Source: Arthonia radiata (Eukaryota > Ascomycota > Arthoniomycetes > Arthoniales > Arthoniaceae). From it: 64,000 nucleotides of DNA. Numbering within the stretch: position 1 is the first letter of the stretch; every line of letters starts with the position of its first letter. The notes under the pieces were generated by a model that did no database searches, had not been told where the DNA came from, and worked only from the letters and a program-made list of their open reading frames with translations. Position numbers and translations under genes: made by a program. The stretch covers positions 124,001-188,000 of the forward strand of contig PSQN01000007.1 in the NCBI GenBank assembly GCA_002989075.1, read 5' to 3'. Shown one piece after another: positions 24,051 to 36,399 of this stretch.

Positions 24051-27000
24051 TAATCTCTTCTCTTCTAGTTAAATTGTTCTTAATTAACTCTTAGCTCGTT
24101 AAATATCTATAAGTTGCGTATCGTTCCTTCTTCTGTAACTAATCTATAAGTCGCTATATTTTGTATAAAGTCTATTGCTATAGGTTCTAATAAAAAGTAT
24201 AGCTAATACCTGCTAATCGAAGCCTATAGTATTAAAATACCTCTTTGTTCTAAATATATATTAACTAAGAAGAGATATATAGTATAGTCTAGAAAGGCGA
24301 CGTACTTAGTATATACTTAAAATAAGAAGAGTTATAATTTACGGGTATTAATAGTAAATAGTACGTTTAGTTGTTGTTTTTCTATAATACTTAAAACTAA
24401 TGTAGTTATAGCGCGTTTAGTTTATTCTTAATACTTCTTTTAGTTAGCTATTCTTTAGCGTACAAAGCGCTAATTATATACGTTAAAGGCTTAATAGCAG
24501 CTTTAGTTGTAGCTGTATAGCGTAACCGATCTAAGGTTTAGAGGTTAAAAGAGAAGGTTAAAAAGACTTATATACGGGCGGCAGCGAAGCTAGCTCGAAA
24601 TAAATTGTTAGAGCAAGAGAAGTTAGCCGCGTCGCTAGCTAGTAGCAATATATTTAAATACTCGAGCAGGTTATTTATTAATTTTTAAGGTAACTCTTAT
24701 TTAAAGTTAAGCAGTAGTTCTATAACATAGTAAGCTAGTTCGCTTAGAGGTAACTTAAATACTAATGGCGCATATTAAATAGTAAATTAGAACGTTAGTA
24801 CTGCTATAACTAAATAACATCTTAATTCTAATATTATTAAATAGTGTCTTTATAGTTGATTAGGTTTTATTCTAGTTTCTACTAATTTTTATGTTTAAAG
24901 TATTCTTTCTATTATATAAGATATTATTGTTTACTTTAGTATTGTTTATAAGCTCGGATTGTTTTAACTTTATACTCGGGTTTCTAGTTGTCTAAAAGGA
25001 TTTTTAGGTTGAATTGTTTTACTTTTTAAAAATAAGCTAGTTTTAATAGCGCTACATAGAATATAGAATATATTCTTATTATTTTTAAGAGTTTAAGTTT
25101 AAATATTATAGATCTTAATTGCTGTAAGATTTTAAACGGTCTTGTCTTAGTATAGTTAAGTTTTTTACTTAGTTTAATAGTTTTTAAGTTTCTTATAAGT
25201 AAGTAAGCTCTTTCTTCTTCTTTTAGGCTTGTATTTAGAGTTATTCTTAACTTATTATATTATTTTCTAGTTCGTTTGTTAATAAACTCGCTGTTAGACT
25301 TTAACTACTAATATAGAGCTTTTATGCTTATAGCTATTTATATAGCTATTTTATTTTTTATAGTATTTTATAGTTATCTGCTTTAAAAAGGGTAATAGCT
25401 ATATAACATATAGAACAGAGTTATTTTTATTATATTGTTTTTTATATTATTATACGTAGCTTATATAACTAGTAGTAACTATACTTAGTCGTTTTACTAG
25501 TAGTTAATATATACTTAGAGATACTATTTTAGTATCTAATTTATTCTCTCTGTCTGCCTATCGGTTTATAAATAGAATAGAATAAACATTTTTTGTTTCG
25601 TTCTTAATTATTATATTAGAGATATTTAAAATCGTAAGACAAATTTCTAGTCTCTATTAAAGATAATTCTTTATAGTTAACTATAGTTAGCTAGAATAAT
25701 CTCTAGAAATATATATACTAATTACTCTAAATTACTAGCTTTCTTGTAAGATATAAAGTACGCGTATTTAGTTAGTTTATTGTATATAACTAAAATAGCG
25801 TTATAAGCTACTTCTATAAGTAAATTCTTAGAGATTAGTAACTTAGTAATAAAGTCTAGTAAGACCGTATACTATAGTCTTTTAGATATTTTTAGTAGCT
25901 ATAGTTTACTATATAGTAAATATCTTAGATACTTAGTTCTTACGTATATATTATATTCTTAAATATAATTTTCGACGTAATGTTAAATTTTAAAAATATA
26001 GTAGGTTCTAATAATCTTTTTAATAGTATTATCGATATCTTTATATTCTTTTATTAGGTTATTATAGAAGTTACTAATAATATATTAAATTAGATTCCTT
26101 AGAATATAGATCTTACCTTAGAATTTATAATAGCCCTTATTGTTTTTAATTAGCTCTAGATATTGTTTCTTATTTTCCTAATAAATCTTAGAATCGTTTA
26201 GAATATCTAGGATTTAGCTGTTTAGCTAGATAACAAACTTAATTGTTATAGCTAATTAATTGTATTTAATCTCGTTATTATGTTCTTAGAATATTACGTG
26301 CTTAACGTGTTTCTTATTATTAAGGTAATTTAAACGTTAGCTTAGAGCGTTAGCTCTATTGTTCTTAAAATCCTTCTTATAGATAATAATAAAATTATAT
26401 AAAGCTATAGTTTTTAACTATCTAACTTATCTGTAGTTAATTTTCTTTGTTATTATAAAGTAAGTTAGGTTTTTATAGTTTATATATACTATAATTATAT
26501 AGTTTATTCTTTTTAAGTAAGCTTACTATATCTTAAATGCTGCTATAATAGTTAAGAGCTCTTTATTGTAAATATTGTAGTTCTATTTTATAAGTAATAT
26601 TTTCTTTAAGTAAAAAGCTACTAGTTTAAGCTTTCTTTCCTTATTATTTTAACTTATATATACTTTAATTATATAGTCTAACGCATCTATTTTTATAGTA
26701 ATCGGTAGATTAAGATTAAATATTGTTAATATAGATTTAATCTTAAAAGCTTCTTTAAGCTCTTTAAATACTAATTATTCTTTCTACGTTTAAAAGAATT
26801 CTATCGATTATTTTATTTATTAAGACAGTAGTACTATAATTCGGCTAAAGTTAAATATCTATTGTTTATAGTAGTTAGTAAAACTAAAAAATTGTTGTAA
26901 TTATTTTATATTCTTTAGTATAAGCTAAGTTAAAACAGATTAAATCTTTAAATCTTCTATTTAAAGACTGTACTCGACAATTATAAATCTAAGAAATTCG

Positions 27001-30000
27001 ATAGATTATTAGTAGAACTAAATTTTCTTAATATTAATTTATAAATCGGTATACGCTAATCTTTTTAATATCTTTTTAATATATTTTTTATATTCTTCTA
27101 GTATACAGCTATATACTAGAATATCGTTTAGATAAGCAGCTACAAATATATCTAGATAATTACTAAGTATATTGTTAATTAGTTTCTAAAATAATACTAG
27201 TACGTTTATTAGCTTAAAGAGTATAACGCAATACTTAAAAAGTTTGTATCTAGTATAGAAGGCTATTTTCTATTCTTTACCTTTTTTTATATAAATTAAG
27301 TTATAGGCTCCTTGTAGGTTAAACTTAGTAAACTATTGTATATTATACAATCGATCTATTATTTTACTAATATATAGTAAAGAATACTAATTTTTAATAG
27401 TTACTCTATTAAGTTGTTTATAGTCTATATAAAGTCGTAGTTTGCTATTCTTCTTTAGTATAAAGAGTATTAAGTATCTAACTAATAATATTAACTTTTA
27501 AATAAAGCCTTTCTTAAGGTTCTTATTAAGATAGTCGTAGAGCGCTTAATTTTCTACTTTTAATAAAGAGTATATTAAACTAAATATTAGTATTTTACCT
27601 TCTTATAAAGGTATTATATAATTTTATAGTTTGTATTCTAAAAGAGTCGAGGCTGGCTTAGCTTCTTTAAATAGATATCGAAATTAATTACATTTCTTAG
27701 GTATTTTAGCAATTAACTGAACCCCTATTGTCGTATAGAATCGTTAGCGTACAGTTATCTTTTACTTATACTTATATATAGTTAGCTATAGACAAGATAC
27801 TGCGTTAAACTTCTCTCGTAAAATATTTAAGTATTAAAGTATAGTAGTACTAACCTACCTAAGTTCTATATTACGCTTCTTATTCTTACTACTAAAATTA
27901 GCTTATAAAGTATTTATTCTGTAGAACGACTCTTATTTAAAGTACTTATACCTAGTAAAGAGAAGTTTCTTAGTTCTTTAATCTACTTTTAAGTTATATT
28001 ATTGTAACTAAAGTATATTTAGTACAGCGTAGTGCTAGTTAATATCTATAATATTATAAGTAATTTTTTTTAAATAGTCCCTAATTGTTATATTTATTGG
28101 TAAAGTCTTATAGTTAACTCTTCTTTCTGCGTTTTAAAATTTAAACAGTATATAGAGTAATTTCTTTTTTTATATTTATATTTAGTACTCCTCGACGTAG
28201 CATATTAAAATAAAGTTGCCTATTGCGCCTAAATTAATTATAATTTTAATGTTTCTATAGCTTATTGTTATCTAAGTATATAAGTATATTCTATAAAAAG
28301 CTAAGCTTGCGTAAAGTTAGACTTTTAAAGGGTTTAACTGTTAAATAAGCTGGTACTACTACTTTTAAAGCAGTTAGCTTAGTCTTTTCTCTATTAATTA
28401 TATACATTCTAGAGTATTTTAAATATTGAAACCTATTGCTAGTTAATTTGCTATAGAAATTTCTATATAAGGTATTTTAGTACTACTTTTATTATAACGT
28501 CTAATTTATTGTTTATAATCTCTACTTTAATTATACAACTATTACTAGTTAAAATTCGTTGTATTTATAGATTATATATTGTTAGTTTAAGGTATTAATA
28601 CTAACTACGCAATTTTAAACCCCTAATAAGGTAATTTACTAGTTATTGTAGACGTAAGTAAATATATTCTAAAATATCGTTAATATCTCTATTAGCGCTT
28701 AACTTTCTTTTATAAAAGGCTATTTAATAAAGTCTCTATATTATTCTTTTCTATCGAATTAGGGTTTATTCTTTCTAATTAGTATTATCCTTGAAAGAGA
28801 ATTCTGTACTATTAGAATCTATATTTTTGTCTTTAAGTTGTTATCTTATCTATAACGTATTATAAATACTATCTTACTTAGCCTCTATAGTCTATTCTCT
28901 CTTAAATATTTTATAAGTCTTTAAGTAAGGTAACCTAGGTCGTTCTTAAGTAAGGCCTAGTTTTTATATCGAATCTTGTTTTAGAAATATTAGTCTCTTC
29001 GGCTATTATTTTATTTTTAGTTTGTTAGAGTTATAGATCGTATAATTATTGTTGTAGTATATAGTTTAAGATAGTATTTTATATAGTATAACGGTATTTT
29101 ATATCTACTGCCTTAAAATAGTACAATTAACATTATTTTAATTTTGTAAGTTTTGTTGTTCTTATTTTAATTATCGTTCCTTTATTTCTTTCTATAACTT
29201 ACTATCTGTATCTTAGTTTTTATATAAGTTGAATAAGTTTAGTTAATTGTACTTCTCGTTAAAAGTAATCTAGTAAGTATCTTTCTAGTTATAGAAGGTA
29301 CTTTAGTAAATATTCTTCTGCTTCTTAGTTAGTTTAATAACGTACTTATACTAATTCTAATTAATTTTTGGTAAGAGACCTAATTCTTAAAAGAGACGAC
29401 CCTTAGTTAAGTTTATACGTTAGCGGTTAGAGAAGACTACTAGTAATTTTATTGCCTTATTATAGCTGTTGTCTTTTTATATCTAAGTAGTTATATTAAA
29501 CTATTATTGTAGAGAGTAGAGCTTCTAAGGTCGATTATTATACTTACTTTGTTTTATACTATTAAACTATTTTTTCTTAGAACAGTATTCTTTAACTTAA
29601 TATCTTAGTTTTCTATAATATAAGTATAGCTTATTCTTTACTCTATATTCTCTTTTCTAGTTATTAAGTTTCTCTTAAGGCTTAGTAAAATCTAACTCTA
29701 TTGAATTGCCTTAGTCTTATCGTAAGTTTGCTTAATTCTTTGTTCTATAGAATTTATTAGTAGAGTTATCCTTCTTTTTTATTTATCTTTTAATATTACT
29801 GTCGTCAATTTTCTTTACTTGTTAAATAAAGCCGTTAATATTATTAAACTTTTCTTTACTAATATAAATTATCTTCTTAATATAATTCTTAAGTTCTTTA
29901 TAAAAGGTCTCAATAAGGGGTTTCTTGTTCTATTTTATTTAATTAGCATACTATATAAATTTAGCGGTATACCTGCTTACTAGTTTTATCTACTTTAAAT

Positions 30001-30448
30001 TTCTAAGCTTTCTAGTAGCGACGCGTCTAGCGTTAGTCTATTTAAAAATTTCGCGAAGCTTTTTCTAAAAGAAGGCGAAGCTAGCGAAGAACTTATTAGT
30101 ATTCTCGCGCCTACTCTTTATCGGAGTAAATAAGAAATCGTTAAAATAGTACTTAACTTACTTATAAGTATCTTTATCTATATAAAAGATAGTAAATAGA
30201 ACTATAGTAGTGTTATTTAGAAACTAGTCTTTATAAGTTTTAAAATATACGGCTAGGCGTATTAAGAATAAAGTAACTCTAGAACGTTTATTTAAGAAGC
30301 TTTTTTCTATCTTAATATTAACGTCTAATATCTTACTTATACTAGCTATTCTATTGGCTAACCTATTTATTACGTTGCGGCTATTAAGTACTAAAATAGT
30401 AGATATAACTAATCTACTTTCTTTACTTTTATAGCGAGTCTATTAAAG

Positions 30449-30919
30449 TATAACGCCAGTCGCTAAAAAGACCAAACTAAGGCTTACTTACCTTATATGC
30501 TTATTAATCTTAGTAGTAGGTATTTTGTATGCTAGAAACTAAAAGGTAGAAGAGACGAAATAGATTATAAAAGGTAAAAGAGGCTTAACTAAAGTAGATA
30601 AAAGATAAAGTATGTTATTTAAATATAGTTAAGAAACTTATATTTAAATATTAAGTTAATAGACTAAAGTCTATTCTAAGGTCGACTATTAGTCTAGCTA
30701 TATAGTCTAAAGTACATAGAAAAGTTTCTCTATGTTCGTTAATCTAACAATACCTAAATCGGATTTATAAGGAATATAGGCCTTTATAGCCGTCTTGTTT
30801 AATAATACCTATAGCGGGTTTATAGGTCTAGTCGAAAATAATACTGGTAGGGCTAAGATAACTGGTAGTAGTTAATGCTTAGAAGTACGCTAAGCCGTCT
30901 AGAGCTGGTACCCGTAACA
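30449..30919 (-). repeat. Gypsy C 5' LTR (type 2)
   Basis: A 471-bp LTR, reverse orientation, followed by ATTAG, after which Gypsy A integrase sequence resumes. Confidence 0.9.
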
Positions 30920-32339
30920 ATTAGATACAACTAATTAGCTATAACAACTAAGTTTGTTATTAAACTAGATAGCCGAATTTTAGACATTCTAAACGATTCT
31001 AAGACTTACTAAAAAAACAAGAAACGATACCTAAGATTAACTAAAAATAATAAAGGCTATTATAAATTTTAAGGTAAGATCTATGTTCCGAGAAACCTAA
31101 TTAGATATATTGTTAGTAACTTCTATAATAATTTAACAAGAGAATATAAAGATATCGATAATACTATTAAAAAGATTATAAGAACCTACTACATTCTAAA
31201 AATTAAGCACTACGTCGAAAATTATATCTAAGAATACAATATATACGTAAGAACTAAATATCTAAGATATTTACTATATAGTAAACTATAGCTATTGAAA
31301 ATATTTAAGAGACTATAGTATATAGTCTTACTACACTTTATTACTAAGTTACTAATCTCTAAAGATTTACTTATAGAAGTAGCTTATAACGCTATTCTAG
31401 TTATATACAACAAACTAATAAAGTACGTATACTTTATATCTTATAAGAAAGCTAGCAATTTAGAACAATTAGTATATATATTCCTTTAGATTATTCTAGC
31501 AAACTATAGATAACTATAAAGAATTATCTCTAATAAAGATAAAAAATTTGTATTACGATTTTAAATATCTCTTATATAGTAACTAAAAACAAAATAAAAA
31601 ATATTTACTTTATTGTATCTATAAATAGATAAATAGACGGAATAAATAAATTAAACACTAGAATAGTATCTCTAAGTATATATTAACTACTAGTAGGACG
31701 ACTAGATATAATTACTATTAGTAGCGTAAGCCGTATATAATAATATAAAGAACAATATAATAAAGATAACTCTATTCTATACTTTATATAGCTACTACCC
31801 TCTTTAAGGAAGACAACTATAAAATACTATAGAAAATAAAATAGCTACACAAATAGCTATAAGTATAAAGACTCTATACTAGTAGTTAAAGTTCGACAGC
31901 AAGTTTATTAATAAACAAACTAGAAAATAGTATAATAAGTTAAAAACTATCCTAAATATAAGTATAAAAGAAGGAGGAAGAGCTTACTTACTTATAAGAA
32001 ACTTAAAAACTATTAGACTAAGCAAAAAACTTGACTATACTAAGATAAAACTATTTAAAATCTTATAGCAATTAAGATCTATAACATTTAAACTTAAACT
32101 TCTAAGAATAATAAGAATATATTCTATATTCTATATAGCGCTATTAAAATTAGCCTACTTTTAAGAAGTAGAACGATCTAACCTAAACATCCTTTCTAAC
32201 AACTAAGAACCTAAGTATAAGGTTAAAATAATTCGAGCTTATAGATAATACTAAGATAAACAATAGTATCTTATAAAATAGAAAGAATAAGCTAAATATA
32301 AAAATTAATAGAAACCGAAATAAAACCTAACTAACTATA

Positions 32340-33612
32340 AAGATACTATTTAACGATATTAGAATTAAAATATTAACTAATTGTAGTAGTACTAACATTC
32401 TAATCTACTATCTAATACGCTCTAGTAGTATCTAGATTACCTTTAAATAAACCGATCTACTATGTTATAGATCTGCTATTTAACTTTAAATAAGAATTAC
32501 TCTAAAAGTTAATAGATAGCCCGCTTAAACACTTAAATATATTACTACTAGCTATTAACGCGGCTAACTTCTTCTACTTTAACAATTTATTTTAAGCTAG
32601 CTTTACTACCGTCTACGTATAAGTCTTCTTAATCTTATCTTTTAACTTCTAAACCTTAGATTAGTTATACTGTATAGCCGTAGCTAATACTGCTATTTAA
32701 GCCTTTAACGTATATAATTAGTACTTTACACGCTAGAGAATAGCCGACTAAAAGGAATATTAAGAATAAACTAAACGTACTACAACTAAATTAGTTCTAA
32801 ACACTATAGAAAGAATAATAATAAGGTATACTATCTACTATTAATACCCGTAAATTATAACTCTTCCTATTTTAAGTATATACTAAATATATTACCTTTC
32901 TAAACTAAACTATATACCTTTTCTTAGTTAAGACGTATCTAAAACAAGAAGGTATTTTAATACTATAGGCTTCGATTAGCAGGTATTAGCTATACTTTTT
33001 ATTAAAACCTATAGTAACAGACTTTATACGAGGTATAGCGACTTATAGATTAGTTACAGAAGAAGAGATAACACACAACTTATAAGTATTTAACAAGCTA
33101 AGAGTTAATCGGGAACAATTTAACTAAAAGAGAAGGAATTATATTACGAGTACTAGCTCTAAACGGCCTAGTATACGTCTAAGTATTAACTACCGTTAGT
33201 TATCTTAGCTCTACTAGTATTATTTCTGACTAAGCCTATAAACTTACTGTAGATATTATTAAACAAGATAGCTATAAAGATTTATATTCCTTATAAACCT
33301 AATATAGATATTATTAAATTAACGAATATAGAGAAACTTCTCTATATACCTTAAATTATATAGCTAGACTAATAGCTAACCTTAAGATAGACTTTAGTCT
33401 ATTAACTTAATATTTAAATACAAGTTTTTTAACTATATTTAGATAGTATATCTTATTTTCTATCTACTTTAATTAAGCCTCTCTTACCCTCTATAATCTA
33501 TTTCGCCTCTCCTGTCTTTTAGTCTCTAGTATATAAGATACCTACTACTAAGGTCGATAAGTATATAAAATAAGTAAGCCTTAGTTCGGTCTTTCTAGCG
33601 ACCGGCGTTATA
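32340..33612 (+). mobile_element. internal type-2 3' end merged into Gypsy A
   Basis: After the chromodomain at about 32215-32340 the sequence runs into a type-2 3' region, a purine tract (aaaagagaagg), and a 471-bp type-2 LTR at 33142-33612. From 33613 a second chromodomain start and a type-1 3' region follow, leading to the type-1 LTR of Gypsy A. So two 3' ends of different types stand in tandem behind one gag-pol. The simplest reading is a type-2 element that inserted near the chromodomain of Gypsy A and then merged with it by recombination between the two gag-pol regions, losing its own 5' LTR. Confidence 0.75.
33142..33612 (+). repeat. unpaired type-2 LTR
   Basis: A 471-bp LTR in plus orientation, like those of Gypsy C and H. 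No partner in plus orientation exists in the window. Type-1 chromodomain sequence resumes directly after it, starting aatattaagg. Confidence 0.88.
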
Positions 33613-34469
33613 AATATTAAGGCAAACTACAGTATCTTATAAAGTAGAAAGGATAATCTAAATATAAAAACTAATAGAAACCAAAATAAAACCTAACTAA
33701 CTATAAAGATACTATTTAACAATATTAGAAACAGAATGTTAATTAGTTGTAACAGCACTAATACTCTAATTTACTATCTAGTGCGCTCTATTGGTATCTA
33801 GGTTATCTATAAACAAACTAGCCTACTATATTAGTAGGCTACTATCTAACTCTACATATAGATTATTTAGTATATCTACAATATTACTACTAAATATAGC
33901 TACTAGCTATTCTTCCTTAAATAATATATTATTTCAATCTATTTTGTTTTATATCTAGATATACAATCTTTTAAGTTCCTTCTTTAAATTAATAGCCGCC
34001 GCTTTAATAGCTTCGCGCTACCTTTTTGCTATACAAATAACTTTCTTTTTTTCTACTAAACGCTTATATTGTCTCTAAAGGGCGTTCAATACCTATAAGT
34101 ACTAAAAATAGATACTCTAAGCTAAATAAATTAAAACTAGCCTAAACAAATATAGAGACAGAAACTAACTATCCTCTAACGATAGATAAACGTTATACAA
34201 CTTCTTATTATAAGTATATATAAAGTATAATACCTTTTCTAACTTTAAAACGCACTTCTTATTTAAATAAGAGTAATAGAAATACAGAGGTATCTCTTAA
34301 CTATAGACTTTAGTAAAGATAGTATTAATCTTAAGTACTTTATTAGTATTAAGAGCCTTTTTAACTTTAAGTATAATAACTTATAGAACTAGATCTATTA
34401 CTAGGTAACGATAAGGCTTTAATGTCTCTAGAGCCGTTAAGGACAACTAGCCTTAAAGAGAGGATCTTA

Positions 34470-34919
34470 TATTACAGTCTTACTATATTTAGCTAGTATA
34501 AGGCTAAGCGTAGCTAGCCTTATTAGAATATTAAATAAAATACTTAATAACTCTAATATAGCGATATTAGTAACGTCGCTATATTGTAATAGAATCTTAA
34601 TAACGCGACAGAGAAACTATTAGAACCGTTAGATATAAAGAAATATATCTATATACCTTAGACTATATAGCTAAACTAATAGCTATCCTTAAAATAAACT
34701 TTAGTCTATTAACTTAATATTTAAATATAAGTTTCTTAACTATATTTAAATAACATACTTTATCTTCTATTTACTTTAGTTAAGCCTCTCTTACTCCTTA
34801 TAATCTATCTCGCTTCTTCTATCTTTTAGTCTCTAGTATATAAGATTTCTACTACTTAGATTAATAAGTATATAAGATATATAAGCCTTAGTTTAGTTCT
34901 TCTAGCGACCGGCGTTATA
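34470..34919 (+). repeat. Gypsy A 3' LTR (type 1)
   Basis: A 450-bp LTR preceded by a purine tract and followed by CTTAG (34920-34924), the partner of 5954-5958. This pair fixes the outer limits of the nest. Confidence 0.92.
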
Positions 34920-34924
34920 CTTAG

Positions 34925-35775
34925 CTTTAAATATATAGCTTTTTCTTTTTAATAATTAGCTAATATTACTTTTTTAGTATTTTTTTAGTAGCTACTTACT
35001 ATAATTCAAAAACTAATTAAGCTAGTATACTAAATATTTATTTTCTAAGTATATAATATAGTAAATAAAAATTTATTTAATCTTTTATAATATATCTTTA
35101 AAATTAACTATCTCTTATATTAAATTTAGTTAGTATTTAATATAAAATTAATAAAGCTTAAGTAAGCTTATATAAAAGATATTATAAATTTTTTATATAT
35201 TTAATAGTAAATTAAAATAAAATATTTATATTTTTATTAACTTTAAAACTTTAAATAAACTTAAAAACTTACTATTAAGCTTTTTAAAAGGCTACTTAGT
35301 TTTTTTATTTTTTATAAAAAAAATATACTTATTAATAAAATACTTTTTTATTATATAGTACTTATTATAGTACTTAGCTTACTACTTTTAAAACTACTAT
35401 AAATACTTTATTATCTTTATAATTATAGCTTAGTAATATTTTACTAGTATAATAGTATTAAAATAATTTCAATTATTATTCTTAAATATATTTTTTAATT
35501 TTAAATTTAGTATACTATTTAAAAATATTAATTTATAGTTGAATATTAATATTAAAAAAAAGATTTTAGTTATTATATAAAAAGTTTAATTATAAATATA
35601 TTTTACTATTAAAAGTAAGATAATTTAGTTATTTTAATAGTAAAAGAAAAAGTATTATAAATATTATTTAATAAATTAATTTTAATATTTAATTTAACTA
35701 TTTCTTTATAAGTAAAATATAATACTTAGTCTTTTTTTTATCTTTAAATAAATAAAAAAGTTTATTATTACTAGA
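34925..35775. repeat. very AT-rich RIP-degraded relic, right part
   Basis: The continuation of the relic that begins at 4145, with the same extreme AT content and lack of CA/TG. Its right edge near 35775 is judged only from the return of some GC. No domain, LTR or inverted repeat could be identified. Confidence 0.4.
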
Positions 35776-36399
35776 AAACTCTATATACTAGATTAAAGGC
35801 TACTAAAGGTAGTAGCTTCTAGGACGCTTTCTAGTATTCTATAATCTAGAGTCTATATACTATATTCCCTTCTATCGCTTCTTAGTTGTACTAACAATCG
35901 TACTAAATATCTATAGTATTGATTCTATTTCTTCTAATATTGATAGCACTGCTATAGCAATTTAGAATACGCCTCTATAATACCGGTCTTAAGATATAGA
36001 ATAAGAGTATCTGCTTCTATATACTGTATACTAGTTAGCTAGGCTCTTACCGGTCTAGTCTTAGTATTTAGTAAGCGCAATATAGAGCCTTTCTAGCTTT
36101 AGAACTTATTTTCTTAATACTATATAAAAGAGCGTTCTTTAAAAGATTAGCTAAATCTATACTTTCTTATACTTTCTATATAGTATCGCCTAGTTCTTTA
36201 TATTTCTTACTATATATCAATTATTCTTTTAAACCCTAAAGGCCCGACTCTTAATCTTGTCTCTTTAGTAAGCTTGTCTATCTATCCTTACTAGCCTTTA
36301 TCTATTATAAGATATATACTACGTACTATAGGTTATTGCTATCGACTATAGCTGTTGCTAGCTAATACAACGTTTAATAAAGATATAGACTCTAACGCC
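35776..36399. other. RIP-shifted spacer before the DUF3435 relic
   Basis: AT-rich but less extreme than the relic to its left. It could be the promoter and first part of the DUF3435 gene, but I recognise no domain in any frame. Confidence 0.3.

Larger units (their letters stand above)
23580..30919 (-). mobile_element. Gypsy C: type-2 Ty3/Gypsy chromovirus fossil
   Basis: A 7,340-bp element in reverse orientation inside Gypsy A, with a perfect ATTAG duplication (23575-23579, 30920-30924). LTRs of 471 bp lie at 23580-24050 and 30449-30919. Reading right to left: gag about 30300-29700, reverse transcriptase about 27600-27000, RNase H about 26720-26340, integrase about 26300-25000, chromodomain near 24990-24850, and a type-2 3' region. 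Gag-pol resembles Gypsy A and B, but the 3' region and the first 200 bases of the LTR do not. It is heavily RIP-shifted and broken by many stops, and clearly old. Confidence 0.92.
5959..34919 (+). mobile_element. Gypsy A: nested Ty3/Gypsy chromovirus fossil
   Basis: A Ty3/Gypsy (chromovirus-type) fossil with type-1 LTRs at 5959-6408 and 34470-34919, flanked by the 5-bp duplication CTTAG at 5954-5958 and 34920-34924. Own sequence: 6409-10067 (gag, protease, reverse transcriptase), 10575-10649, 23165-23579 (RNase H), 30920-33141 (integrase, chromodomain, 3' region) and 33613-34469. It is interrupted by a Copia solo LTR, a whole Copia, Gypsy C, and a second internal 3' LTR (33142-33612). It is broken throughout, with dozens of stops from RIP, and is the oldest identifiable element of this nest. 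Which part of its gag-pol is original, and which came from a merged type-2 copy, cannot be told. Confidence 0.9.
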
